From assembly GCA_017163975.1 (NCBI GenBank), contig JAFFSR010000347.1, forward strand, positions 6,252,001 to 6,316,000: a stretch of DNA of 64,000 nt, written 5' to 3'. The notes under the pieces are model-generated. The model saw only the letters and a list, made by a program, of their open reading frames with translations. It was not told the DNA's origin and ran no database searches. Below are positions 20,679 through 32,360 of this stretch, piece after piece; within the stretch, counting starts at the first letter, position 1, and each line of letters starts with the position of its first letter. The stretch is from Anastatus disparis. Taxonomy: Eukaryota > Arthropoda > Insecta > Hymenoptera > Eupelmidae. The position numbers and the translations under genes were made by a program.

Positions 20679-21373
20679 GGATGTTCTATGATGCCAAAGG
20701 GAGGGTAGCGGGGACAGGGGAGACATGGGTTAAAAGCATTGAAAGATGTAGAGCTACCAATCTTAGAAAAAAAAATCAGTCTAAATAAATTACATAAAAA
20801 ATAAATGTAAAACCATAAAATATCATTGGATATTAACTTTTTTAGTTTTTATATAAATTATTCATTTACTTTTTATATCAATTATTGACGCATCACAGTC
20901 TTCCTTCGTATTATAACCTCAAAACTTACGTTCGTAAGTCAGCTGTTATAAAGACTACCAGATAAGTATATCTATATATATTTGTACGGTGCTGCCAACT
21001 TTTTCATTTTTTTGTGATAGTGTTCCGATAATGAATGAAAATATAAACTTTAAGTACATTTATCTTTGCGAAATTTCCGATGAGGTATAAAAAACAAAAT
21101 ATCAAATTATTCCTTAAAACCTATTCTTTCATAATATCAGTTTTTTTTTTAATTCTGTACATTGCGTATATGAAAAATTCAAGACATAAGCAAAAATTGC
21201 TTCAGTCTCTCATAAGAGCAATGTTATTTGGGACTATTTTTAAACTAGATTTTTAATAAAAAACTTGCGATAAAAAATACTGAAAAAATTCTAGCTTGTT
21301 CTTTATATGTTAAATTATCATATTTTGAAGTTTCATGCATTTCTGTACATTTTGATATAATCATAGAACATCC
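20679..21373. mobile_element. 695-bp TTAA-flanked MITE, copy 2
   Basis: Same element as 18878-19572, with ends GGATGTTCTATGAT and TTAA at 20675-20678 and 21374-21377. Only a few single-base differences from copy 1 were noticed. It abuts the 3' tail of LINE 1. Confidence 0.9.
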
Positions 21374-21870
21374 TTAAAAGTATTGATATTGATATTGTTT
21401 ATTTTGTATTATAATTACAAGAAGAGCGTGTAAAATTACAAATAAAGTTAAATATACATAAAATACTTTAAATAGCCTTGCATATATAAAATCAAAATAG
21501 TACAGTATTATATCACAGTCATAAAACATAATAGAGATAGTAATACTGTAATAGTAAGTCAATAAATTAAATAAAAGTGATATCACAGATAACACGAATA
21601 AATACACGCAAAAAGTATAAATAATATAGTTTAAAATCAGTCTCAATATCTATTAGTCAAAAGAATTACATAAAATCAAGCGTGTAAAGAGCGCAGTCGA
21701 AATATACAGAAAGTTAAAATCACAGCAAAGTTGAATGTACAGTAATATACAAGTCAATCTGATAAAAATATAATCATTCACTCTATGCACACACATCCTA
21801 CATTCACGCCAATAAATACAATCATGCCTTAAATCTATATAGGGTACATCACATAATAAATTAACACATA

Positions 21871-23210
21871 CACGGAAATGACAGATAACAGCTAGGCTAT
21901 ATTTGTCACATTAGTGATCAATGTGTGTCGAAAATTTTGAGTTTCCACATAGACGGGCGATGTGTGCACGCCGAATTTCTACGTTTGCGCATTGTCTAAC
22001 TACACTCAACTCATAGGAGGTTGTCACACTGATCATCTTTTATTTTCGCACTGCTTGTCAATGTGTAAACATAGAAATTTTAAATCTGACATGTATGGTA
22101 AAAAAATAAATTAAAATGAAACTAAGGTTATGATCCCCGGTATCAATGAATATCTGAATTGGAAGATAATTGTGACTTTAATATATTAATTAGTGCTATT
22201 CTAATTATAAAATTTTTAATTTAGTCAAAAACATTATGATTAATAATTTTAACGTGAGAAATTATTGCTGTTAGCAATTCAATGTTGAAATCATTAAAAA
22301 TTATGTGGGTGGAGTTCGATGTTTCGAAAATCTGTTATTTTTTTGAGCTTAAAAATTTCCAATATCACATTCTTATTATTTATATAAATTGAATAGAAAT
22401 TTCGTTTTTAATTCATGTTTGTAATCGAAATGTATTCATTCAAATAAATTATAATTAATATTTAGAACTGTAATAAGTATTCAGACAATAATATAATGAT
22501 GAGGTACTTTGAAATTTCTAATATAGTATTTCAATGTATTTTTTTTTATACTTGTTGAAAATTTCATTAAAAAACCCGAAATATTTCATCATTTTACGGT
22601 ATTCTGTATACTTGTTACAATTCTAAAGCGATTATAATTTATACGAATAAATGCATGTCGATAACAAACATGAATTAAAAATTGACTTTCTATACAATTT
22701 AAATAAATATTATGAAAAAGCCATTTGAAATTTCAAAATCCTAAAAAAAGATAATGGGCTTTCGAAACATTGAACCCTACGTATATTATTTTCAATGATT
22801 GAATTGCTAACAGCAATAATTTCTCATGTTAAAATTAATAATAATAATGTTTTTGATTAAATTAAAAATTTTATAATTAGAATAGCACTAATTAATATAT
22901 TAAAGTCACAATTATCTTCCAATTCAAATATTCATTGATACCGAGGATCATAACCTTAGTTTTATTTTTATTTATTTTTTTTCCATACATGTCAGATTTA
23001 AAATTTCTATGTTTACACATTGACAAGCAGTGCGAAAATAAAAGATGATCAGTGTGACAACCATCTATGAGTTGAGTGTAGTTAGACAATGCGCAAACAT
23101 AGAAATTCGGCGTGCACACATCGCCCATCTATGTGGAAACTCAAAATTTTCGACACACATTGATCACTAATGTGACAAATATAGCCTAGCTGTTATCTGT
23201 CATTTCCGTG
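21871..23210. mobile_element. 1340-bp palindromic MITE, TA duplication
   Basis: The element folds along its whole length, with ends CACGGAAATGACAGATAACA and the complement, flanked by TA at 21869-21870 and 23211-23212. This fits a Tc1/mariner-type non-autonomous element. It lies in the 3' UTR of LINE 1. Arms contain matching open frames that are palindrome artefacts. Confidence 0.8.
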
Positions 23211-23240
23211 TATGATATAGTCCGAAAATAATACTGTTTA

Positions 23241-25450
23241 ATCGAGGTCGAGTAAAAACCTCTTCAGAGCGGCTTTAAACCTGCTGATTGATGGAAGATT
23301 TTTAATATCAGCAGGTAGGGAGTTCTAAAAATGCGCACCTTGAACTTGAAAGGAATTTCTTTCAGTCTCAGTGCGCATGAAGGGCACCGCAAGATCTTTA
23401 ATCTCACCCCTAGTGGTCGCTTTGGGTATATATCTAGTGAAGAGACCCACTAGGTATTCGGGAGTATTCATACGTACGATTTTGTACATAAGTACAGCCA
23501 TAAAATACTGTCTCCTCGAATCCGTACGTAGCCAACCCAAAGCATGTCTATGGGGAGAGATGTGATCACCCATCCTCACGCCTAATACATATCTCACACA
23601 TGAATTTTGCATTGTCTGTAACCGTCTTCGTAACTCCTGCGAAGCATCGAGCAAAACCACTGAGCAGTAATCAATATGTGGGAACAGCAGGGCGGTTGCG
23701 AGCTGCTTACGCAGAGCTTCAGTGGTGTACCGACGGAAAAACCGCAGGCTATAAATCACTCTATTGAATTTTTTAGTCAACATATTAATATGCGGTACCC
23801 ACGACAGTTTAGAGTCGAGTACAACACCAAGGCTCGTAACGGTATCAGAGAAAGGAATACCGATACCGCTCCCCAGGTCAATCGTCCTTGGCTCACCCGA
23901 ATAAAAATTTTTAATAAAACGATTACTTCCAAAGACGATCGTCTTTGTTTTACTAGCATTTAAAGTGAGAGAAACACCAGCAGCCCACCCCGACACCGCC
24001 CTGGCCGCCCTCTGTAAAATACGAATCCCCTCGTCCACATCATCATAAGGGAGCTGTGTATAAATTTGAAGATCATCCGCATACAGCAGATGCCCGACGC
24101 AACCAGAGTCCAGTGCGTCACGTACGTCATTTATGTAAAAGCAAAACAACAGAGGCCCCAGCACCGAACCCTGAGGTACTCCTAGATTGGTTGTTAGCCA
24201 ATTCGATTCCACCTTTAAATGTGTGGAAACCATTTGTTTCCTACCTGATAAATAGGAGTTAATCCATCCGAGTGTGGCCCTGGAGAACCCCATCGATCTA
24301 AGCCTCGCAAGATGTTTGGAGGGAGAGATCGTGTCGAATGCCTTACTAAAGTCAAAAAGTAGCAGTAACGTGACAAGTTTTCTGTCTAGACCTGACCTTA
24401 TATCGTCTGTAAGCTTAAGTACAGCAGTCTGCGTAGAATGGTTTTTCCTGAAGTCCGTCTGCATAGGATCGAGCAATTTTTTGGATTTAATGTACTCCTG
24501 CAGTTGGTCATGGGCGATCTTCTCAAGAACCTTTGAAAGAAAACATAAGATGGCTATAGGCCTAAAATCTTTTGGTTGCTTAGGTGCAGCACACTTTTTC
24601 AATGGTATAATACGTGCTTGCTTCCAACGGCAAGGGAAGACCCCCCGTGCAAAAGAGGAGTTGAACAGAGTCACAAGATATTCACCAATATATGGTAAAG
24701 CTTTAACTATCACGCTTTGTGGAATGCCACCCTCACCACAAGCCTGTGAGGAAAAATATGAAATTGCAAAAACAACATCATTAAAACTAATTGGTTTAAA
24801 GGTAAACCCACTTTCATTGCATTGAGGAGAATTCTCAATCGCTCTTCACTATCCTCCTGCGGCGAGACTGACACCCCAGCAAAGTGCGCATTAAGCTCAT
24901 CCGGAGTGAATCCATTCAAATCCCTTTGAGGTCCGGATAGCAGTCCCAGGTCTCTCAACTCCTTCCAGACATTACCACCCGCAAGAGCATCAAACAGTCT
25001 ATTGTGAATATAGGCAGTCTTAGCATGGTCCGTGCGTTCGTCTATCACCCTACGCAACCGCAGAAATTCAAGGAGATACTGCTTGTCCTCTGTCCGTTTG
25101 TATCTACGATATGTAGCATCTCTCTTACGCCGCATCTGTGACAATTCTTCATCTATCCAAGGAAACTTAGTCTTATTAGGCTTGAGTGCTTTCAACGGCG
25201 CCAAATTCTCGATTGCAGCAGTGAGATTGTCACAGAGGCAACCAAGAGCAGATTCAGGGTCAACTGTGTCAGTCATAAGCGGCGACCAATCACAGCCGGC
25301 AAGTTTCTCTCCCAATGCAGTTGGACAAATATTTTTATAGTTTCTATACATGATAGGTTTTTGATCTGAAGTTATAGTGTTGCAAGGCAAACAGACGTCA
25401 ATAAAAAGTATAGTTTTGTATAAAGTTTTTATTTGATCTGAATCATTCCG
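23241..25450 (-). pseudogene. LINE 1 reverse transcriptase
   Basis: The protein copies LINE RNA into DNA at a nicked target. In coding order: a linker region (WIDEELSQMRRKRDATYRRY, about 25130-25160), then RT blocks DFRPIAILCFLSKVLE, LLLLFDFSKAFDTI, NLGVPQGSVLGPLLF and the active-site LLYADDLQIY (near 24080), followed by the thumb and a Trp-rich C-terminal region. Damage: a frameshift near 24810-24830 joins linker and RT, and a TAG at about 23325 cuts off about 27 C-terminal codons, after which the frame remains open to about 23241. The N-terminal endonuclease is absent. The sequence fits the CR1/L2 group, but the clade is not certain. Confidence 0.85.
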
Positions 25451-25499
25451 ACGGATGATGATTCAAAACAATAAAACAAATAAATATTGGCAGAAAAAA

Positions 25500-25900
25500 A
25501 TAAATCGTTCGAGTGATTGTAAAACAGTTATCCCTTTAGAGGTTGAAAAAATGATTTTTTGGTGATAACTTGAAAAAAACGAATTTTGAAAAAAAGTATA
25601 TTAAATAAAATTTATAGAAAAAAATAAGATCCATCTTTTTAGTTAAATATATATATTTTTTTAAATAATATTTATCAAATTATCGTTAAAAAGCCTTTAA
25701 TTTTAACATTTTTCATAAACAATTTGAAAAATATTAACTTTAGAGAAAAATGTATATAATAAAAATCATTTATTTTTTTATATTCTATAACTTTTATTTA
25801 ATATATTTTTTTTAAAAAAATCGTATTTTTCAAGTTATTACCAAAAATCCATTTTTTTGACCATTTAAAAGGCGCCTATTTTTTAAAAACGTTTCCAACG
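25500..25900. repeat. AT-rich foldback upstream of LINE 1
   Basis: About 25545-25640 is the imperfect inverted complement of about 25775-25875, sharing GATAACTTGAAAAA-type sequence. No target duplication was resolved. It may be a degraded MITE. Confidence 0.5.
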
Positions 25901-26302
25901 ATTTTTTTCAAAATAGGAACGTTTACTTATGTTATTATTTAAAATAATTCCCTGTTTGAATTATTCAGATCGGATAAAAATTCGTCGAGAAAATTAATAA
26001 ACTTGATTTCTCACACACATACATCCATACATACATTTTAAGGAAGCCTCGTAATAGTCTTATTTTGATATAAAAATAAGTTTTTAACCGACTTCAAAAA
26101 GGAGGAGGTTCTCAATTCGACTGAATTTTTTTTTTTTATGTCTGTTACCTCATAACTCCGTCATTTCTTAACCGATTCGAAAAAACTTTTTCTTATCTGA
26201 TAGAGAATGTCTGCAGGAAGGTCCCATACGTGTCCTATAATTATTGGGCCAATATTCGGTTTGTATGACCCAATTATCAAATTAAGAAAATTGGGAGTTT
26301 TG

Positions 26303-26304
<2 letters not shown>

Positions 26305-26342
<38 letters not shown>
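26305..26342 (+). repeat. CT microsatellite
   Basis: About 18 uninterrupted CT units. The Arg-Glu frame read across it on the minus strand is an artefact. Confidence 0.95.
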
Positions 26343-26345
<3 letters not shown>

Positions 26346-27547
26346 CTGAGCTTGAATATGTATACATGCACACATAACGACACTGTGCTGTTGAGCCTTT
26401 TTTCTTTCCTGCTATATATTGCTTGGTGGTGTACTAATGCATGCGTTATGAATTAATAATGAAAGTTTAATGTAATTAGTGGGTCTACCTATATTTGCGT
26501 TTTTAGTAAGGGGATTCACTAGAAGATAGAAAATAAAAATTTTTTAACAAAAACAAACAATTTAAAAAACAAAATTTTTTACAAAAAAGAAGATTTTAAA
26601 AACATTGCACTAAAAAATGACAAATAAAAAATTTTTAATAAAAAAAAAAACATTAAACAAAGACAAAATTTTTTACAAGAAAAAAAAGATTTTGAAAAAA
26701 TTGCACTAAAAATTAACAAATAATATATTACCCTTAGAAATTATACGCATAAAAAGCATCTAACACATGTGTAGTCAATATAATATAGACCATCTAATTC
26801 ATACTAACACAAACAGATTATTTTTTTATTAGGTTGCTTACAAAAAATTAGTCTATAGATAAGACAATATATACATTCAAAAAAATTAGAATTTTTGGAG
26901 TCGGTGCCAGCCTGAAAAAATTGTCACAAATCTAAAAAAAAATTTTGAAAAAATTGCATTAAATATAAAAAAAATATGTAAAATATATTATTGGTATACC
27001 GATAAGCCTATTCAAATCATAGTTATTTTATATAATTCCATATTTCCGTTATTATAAATTTAATATTTTGTTAATATTAAATCTGAATACAAGTTTTAAA
27101 TATTCGCGTCTTTTGCATTGGAATGACCATGCGCAGACTGCCGTAGTTCTGCGTTGAGTTACTTCGTAGTTATCCAGAAAACTCCATCACGCAGGAGAAA
27201 ATTTAAGACATATAAGACAGTACAGTGTGAAATTGGTGACAATTACAAATAGGTAATTGACGCGGTTGTAAGTATAAATAGTATTCTTGATATCTAAAAT
27301 TTTATTAGATATTTATCGCCTCCTTTGTTCACTTTCAAAATTTTTTTTTAGATTTGTGACAATTTTTTCAGGCTGGCACCGACTCCAAAAATTCTAATTT
27401 TTTCGTATGTATATATTGTCTTATCTATTGACTAATTTTTTGTAAGCAACCTAATAAAAAAATAATTTGTTTGTGTTAGTATGAATTAGATAGTCTATAT
27501 TATATTGACTACACATGTGTTAGATGCTTTTTATGCGTATAATTTCT

Positions 27548-27735
27548 AAGGGTAATATATTATTTGTTAATTTTTAGTGCAATTTTTTCAAAATCGTTTT
27601 TTTCTTGTAAAAAATTTTGTCTTTGTTTAATGTTTTTTTTTAAGGGTAATATATTATTTGTTAATTTTTAGTGCAATTTTTTCAAAATCTTTTTTTTCTT
27701 GTAAAAAATTTTGTCTTTGTTTAATGTTTTTTTTT
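27548..27735 (+). repeat. 94-bp direct duplication
   Basis: Two adjacent copies of a 94-bp unit starting AAGGGTAATATATTATTTGT at 27548 and 27642, within the right arm of the foldback. The left arm has a single copy, so this is a later local duplication. Confidence 0.85.
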
Positions 27736-27779
27736 TTAGTCGGTTTTTTTTTGTTAAAAATTTTTTTCATCATAAAATA

Positions 27780-28870
27780 ACATATTTCAAAGGGTTACAT
27801 TTTTGGCGATGTCGAAAATATAAGGCACTTCCATATAGCGGTCGTGCCTAAAAATACATTTGTGAAGACATTTTTATTAGAAATGAACACCAAATTTTTT
27901 TAAGCATGTTTCACGTAAAAATTAATTTCATAAATCAAATTCATGGTCATATATTAAGGTCTGGAAATTATAGTTGTTACTCAGTTCCCAGTTCTCAGTT
28001 TATTTATATCAAATATCGTACTATCTTTGTTTTTCTTATGGAAGTAGAGTGAGAAATAGTCACATGTGTACATATATTTTTATATTATGTTTCATCAAAT
28101 TATTTTCAATTTTATTTAGTACTTAAAATTAACTTAAATTAATTAAGTCTTATTTACTTAAAATTAGTCATTTATACATAATAATATAATAAAAGAAAAT
28201 TCAACCGAGCGATGTTAGGAGCAAAAAACTTCAATTTAATTAATTCCTATTAACGTAAAACTCATTAAATTGTGTAACAATTTTCAACAGTTGATAAATA
28301 TAATGTAAATCATATAATATATATATCAATTTTAAATTACTAATAATTAATTTAAAACTCAAAAGTAACTATTTCAAAATGGAATATGGAAGATAAACAT
28401 GTATCGTTTTATTCCTTAAATATCACGAATCAAAATATTAATTATTAGTAATTTTAAAGTGTTATATATCATGTAAATAATTCTATATTTAATAATTTTT
28501 AATTCTAGTAACAGGAAAAGCCGCCCGAAAAGAGATAAATAATTACATTTTCTGCGAAATATTGCCCTTGAATCGAGTAGGTGAAATATCAGTCTTAGTA
28601 CCAAAAAAAAGACAGTAAGCATCGCAATATTATGCTCTTACTTCATAATATAATAGTACCAACATTGGTCCCTAAAATTAAAGCTATAGTACTAATTGAA
28701 ATTATATCGCCACTCTTTTTTCAAGTACCTTAGTACATAAATTAGATATACTTGACTTAGAACCTATTTTAACAATACTTTCCTTTTTCCGTGTAGTTGT
28801 TAGTCCTAGTAAACGTCAAATACTGTTTTCGATTATTTCATGGTTCGTTATTGAAACAAAAAGAATGAAT
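27780..28870. other. Unassigned spacer with one dispersed motif
   Basis: No gene is seen. About 28155-28220 resembles 31180-31245 in a shared TTTATACATAATA block followed by ATTCAACCGAGCGA and GTTAGGAGC, so both may be the ends of one repeat family. Confidence 0.45.
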
Positions 28871-29339
28871 TCCTAAAAAACCTTATAACTCGACTACTAA
28901 TTAATATTTTTTGAAGTTTAACATGTGTTTGGAAAATGTCAGAGTCCCAGCTTTAATGATAAATTGTTATACATTACTTTCAAATGTTGATAAATAAGCT
29001 AGAATGATTTGAAGCAGAAAAAATTTTCAATTTTTCAGAATTTTGTTTGTTTATAACGAAATAATATAGGTTAGCGAACAAAATATTTCTATATTTTTTA
29101 TATAAAATGATAGGAAATTTGATCTAGTTTAAGAATCTGTCCGGTTTTTTAAATTTAAGTAAGTAGAACCTGAGATATCGCAAATTTAAGCTATAGCGCC
29201 AACTCCTTGCAATACGACATATATGTGCAATATGGCGATCGCTTTTCTTATTAAAAATTCTTTTTTGCCATTCTAACCCCAAAATCTCAACTTCGTTGCT
29301 CTTTCCTGGCTCTCATGGCAAAAAATACGGTTTGCAACT

Positions 29340-29650
29340 GGTATGAAAAGGCTTTTTTACGAAACTCGTTACGACCCTCGCCTTCGGCTCAGGCCGTAAA
29401 CTTCTCGTTTCGTAAATAAAGCCTTTTCATACCCGTTACAAAATGTACTATTTTGACACTCCGTGCGAGAAGCTCGATTCCACGCACGCTGTACGAAGTG
29501 ACACGCGCTTCTCACACGTCGTGTCAAAAAATAGTGTTCGATACTCGTGCGAGAAAGTGATTTCTTACTCGTGTGACCTTTTCACCCTCGCTTCGCTCGG
29601 GCGCAAACCGCCACACGAGTAGAAAATCACTTTATCGCACTAGTACCGAA
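29340..29650. repeat. Three consecutive GC-rich stem-loops
   Basis: Stem 1: GAAAAGGCTTTTTTACGAAA (about 29343) pairs with sequence near 29400-29440, around a CTCGCCTTCGGCTC loop. Stem 2: TTTTGACACTCCGTGCGAGA (about 29451) pairs with CTTCTCACACGTCGTGTC near 29508-29528. Stem 3: CGATACTCGTGCGAGAAAGT (about 29539) pairs with the segment near 29610-29650, around a CCTCGCTTCGCTCGGGCG loop. They lie side by side in otherwise AT-rich DNA. Confidence 0.8.
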
Positions 29651-29680
29651 ATATACTATTATTATAAGGTAAGTAATTTC

Positions 29681-29932
29681 CTTAGAGCATATACTACTGG
29701 AGGCAGCTCTGAATGCACCGTGTGCGTGGTTAGGTTGAGAAAGAGAAAAATATACTAAGGTTGATAGCTATCTGTATCTCTCAGTCATGTGATAAGGGAG
29801 TAGGGAACGAAACAAACCAATTATGTGCCGGAGAAAAAGAGATATCTGTCAACCTTAATATACTTTCCTCTCTCTCAACTTAACCACGCGCACGGTGCAT
29901 TTGAAGTGGCCTCCAGTAGTATATGCTCTAAG
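29681..29932. mobile_element. 252-bp MITE with 8-bp target duplication
   Basis: Ends CTTAGAGCATATACTACTGG and the complement, with GTAATTTC duplicated at 29673-29680 and 29933-29940. An 8-bp duplication fits hAT-type (or P or Merlin) elements. It is nested in the 28875-30685 foldback. Confidence 0.85.
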
Positions 29933-31378
29933 GTAATTTCATTCTTTTGTAATAAAATTAATTTTAACTCTGTATTAGGAAATTGAATAAAAATTTAATG
30001 AAAAAGGATTCAGCTAAAAATAGATGACTCTAATAAATCGGAAATTTAAAACAAATTTTTTGAATAAAATAGATTGTTGTTCTTTTTGCAATAACAAAAA
30101 AAAATAAATGTAAAAATACTCCATAAGTTGAGTAAATTGTTTACTATTATAGTAAAAAAATCAATGATTATTTAAAACCCTAAATTTACTTAATCTAAAT
30201 GTATTATACATCATTAATATTATGACAAAGTATATAAAATAGAGTCAAAAGTAATTTTATTAGAAAAGGATGAGATTACTTACCTCATAATAAAAGAATT
30301 TTTAATAAGGAAAGCGATCGCTATATTGCACACATATGTCGTATTGCTAGGAGTTGGCGCTACAGCTTAAATTTGCGATATCTCAGGTTCTACTTGCTCA
30401 AATTTAAAAAACCGGACAGACTCTTAAACTAGATGAAATTTCCTATCATTCTATATCAAAAATATAGAAATATTTTGTTCGCTAACCTATATTATTTTGT
30501 TTTAAACAAACAAAATTCTGAAAATTTGAAAATTTTTTCTGCTTCAAATTATTCTAGCTTATTTATCAACATTTGAAAGTAATATATAACAAATTATCAT
30601 TAAAGCTGAGTCTCTGACATTTTCCAAACACATGTTAAACTTCAAAAAATATTAATAAGTAGTCGAGTTATAAGGTTTTTTACCAGGGCGTTCCGCGCTT
30701 GCACTACGTCTCTACGTTTTTTCTCAATATATCTGCCATATCTCTGGTTCTAATTATCGAATCGACATGCAACAATAACGATTTTTTTTTGTTTCCTATT
30801 AAAGAACAAGTTTTCGCAGAGAAAATTACTGCATCTATTGTAGTTTATAAACTATAGCCATTTAAACAATTAATTTGTTTATAACATGCAAATTCGGATT
30901 CAGCAGCTCAAAATACATATGAATCACCTACTTGCTTGGTGGGACCTCTAACTTCATACGAAACCCTCTGGGCGCCTAGACTAATTATATTTTTTTATTG
31001 ATTCTAATGCAATTTAGTAGAACAAATTCTTTATTCATCATGATATAATTTGTATTTAAACAATTTTTATGCGTATTGTAACTTTAATTATTCTTTTTTA
31101 TAAAAATATAAAAATTTAATTTAGTACACAATTACAATATTAAACTTCATAAGTTGCGGCAATTCTTTTTTATTTTAAAATTGGATAATTTATACATAAT
31201 ATCATACATAAAAATTCAACCGAGCGACGTTAGGAGCGAGGTATTTTTTGCTAGTTTTAATTAAACTTGTCTCCGAGTTCAAAATATAATAATTATTTCG
31301 AGGAATGATAAGGTAAGTTCATTTACAACATTTACATAAATCTGTGCGCATTCCGTAAATATTGATTGTAATATAACT

Positions 31379-32360
31379 CTGCCGTGTTAAGGATGTTCAA
31401 TGGTGTCATACGGGGAGGTGAAGAGTAAATAGGGTACCCTATGCTTTAACATAGGAAAGAAGGATCATTGCCAACTTAAAGTAATGAAATATTTTTTAAC
31501 AAAAAGTTCTTTGAATAGCACTTAGAGATGAAATATATCATTCAAATTACATTTAAACGTTTTTATTTAATAAATAAAACATTTTAAAATGTTATTTAAT
31601 TTATTATGAATTAATTTAAGTTCGGTAATATGTTGAATGAAATTTTACGACGCAGCGCTTCTATTTTTAGGTTAAGTTTAGCAGAAAAATATTATCTTTC
31701 AATTCAAAATTTATGTTATATATACGCAACGTTGCCAAATCTCTTACGTAGCAGTAGCGGGTTTTCAAAAATTAACTCTTACTTTAACTTTAACTTTGAA
31801 AATCTCTGTCAATTTTCCTGAAAGGTATATAAAAAACTATATAAAATGAATCCTTAGATAATATACTTTCATAATATCTAAATTTTAATTTGATCTGTTA
31901 ACTTTTGTGACAGAAATTTATATAAAACGTAATCGATTCTCAGATCGCCCATTAGAGCCCATGTTATTTTTCGTATTTTTAACATTAAATTTCTCGAAAA
32001 AACATGCGGAATGAAATATGGAAAAAAATTGAGGTATTTTAATTTAATATAATAAATCATATTTCAAAATTTCAAAGCATTCTGTTCACTTTTACGTAAC
32101 CATTGAACATCCTTAAGTAAAAACTTACATAAGTGTAAAATAAATAAAAGTGATAAAGTTAAATAATATCAATTTTGTTCAATCCAATTTTTAATTTTTC
32201 AATACTTAAGTAATCTTTATTTCCTCATTTTTTAGCGAAAAATTTGAAACAACTTTTTTTTTATTCATTTAATAGGCTATTTTTTTATCGGATCTACTGA
32301 TAGAAAAAATTTATTTTTCATCGAAATGTTTTTTATGTAAGTTTTTACTTAACACGGCAG
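31379..32360. mobile_element. 256-bp MITE (CTGCCGTGTTAAGTAAAA ends) split by another
   Basis: Terminal repeats CTGCCGTGTTAAGTAAAA lie at 31379 onward (resuming at 32117) and, inverted, end at 32360. AACT flanks both sides (31375-31378, 32361-32364). The left foldback arm shows the corresponding sequence uninterrupted near 5030. Without the nested element it measures 256 bp. Confidence 0.8.
31391..32112. mobile_element. 722-bp TTAA-flanked MITE, third family member
   Basis: Ends GGATGTTCAATGG and the complement, with TTAA at 31387-31390 and 32113-32116. Related to the 695-bp twins in its terminal sequence and near-end layout, but diverged inside. It inserted at the TTAA within the left terminal repeat of the host MITE. 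Confidence 0.85.

Larger units (their letters stand above)
21378..25465 (-). mobile_element. LINE 1 (CR1/L2-like), 5'-truncated
   Basis: Minus-strand non-LTR retrotransposon. The coding part spans 25450-23240, followed by a 3' UTR that runs to about 21378 once the MITE at 21871-23210 is set aside. The 3' end carries an ATATCA-type short repeat tail (plus strand TATTGATATTGATATTG near 21380), typical of CR1/L2-group LINEs that end in microsatellites rather than poly(A). The endonuclease domain is missing, as expected of 5'-truncated copies. Confidence 0.7.
26078..27775. mobile_element. Foldback element with AACCGACTT-type ends
   Basis: A long inverted repeat: about 26640-26945 is the complement of about 27345-27620, sharing GGAGTCGGTGCCAGCCTG and its complement. 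AACCGACTTC at about 26096 and AGTCGGTTTT at about 27739 are also inverted and may be the outer ends. The left part contains a distinct GAGGAGGTTCTCAATTCG segment and a CT microsatellite. No coding region is recognised. Confidence 0.5.
28875..30685. mobile_element. 1.8-kb foldback element with 400-bp arms
   Basis: 28878-29275 is the inverted complement of about 30285-30685 (outer sequence CCTTATAACTCGACTAC; inner GCGATCGC near 29236 and 30315). The interior holds three GC-rich hairpins (29340-29650) and a nested MITE (29681-29932). No transposase frame. No target duplication could be confirmed outside AAAAAACC...GGTTTTTT. Confidence 0.75.

Noticed and set aside
21871..23210. Small frame MGDVCTPNFYVC... 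near 22892-23128 as a secreted protein
   Set aside because: It lies in one arm of a perfect-ended MITE; the mirrored arm contains the same sequence with changes that break it.
26161..26373. Frame with alternating Arg-Glu
   Set aside because: Translation of a CT microsatellite.
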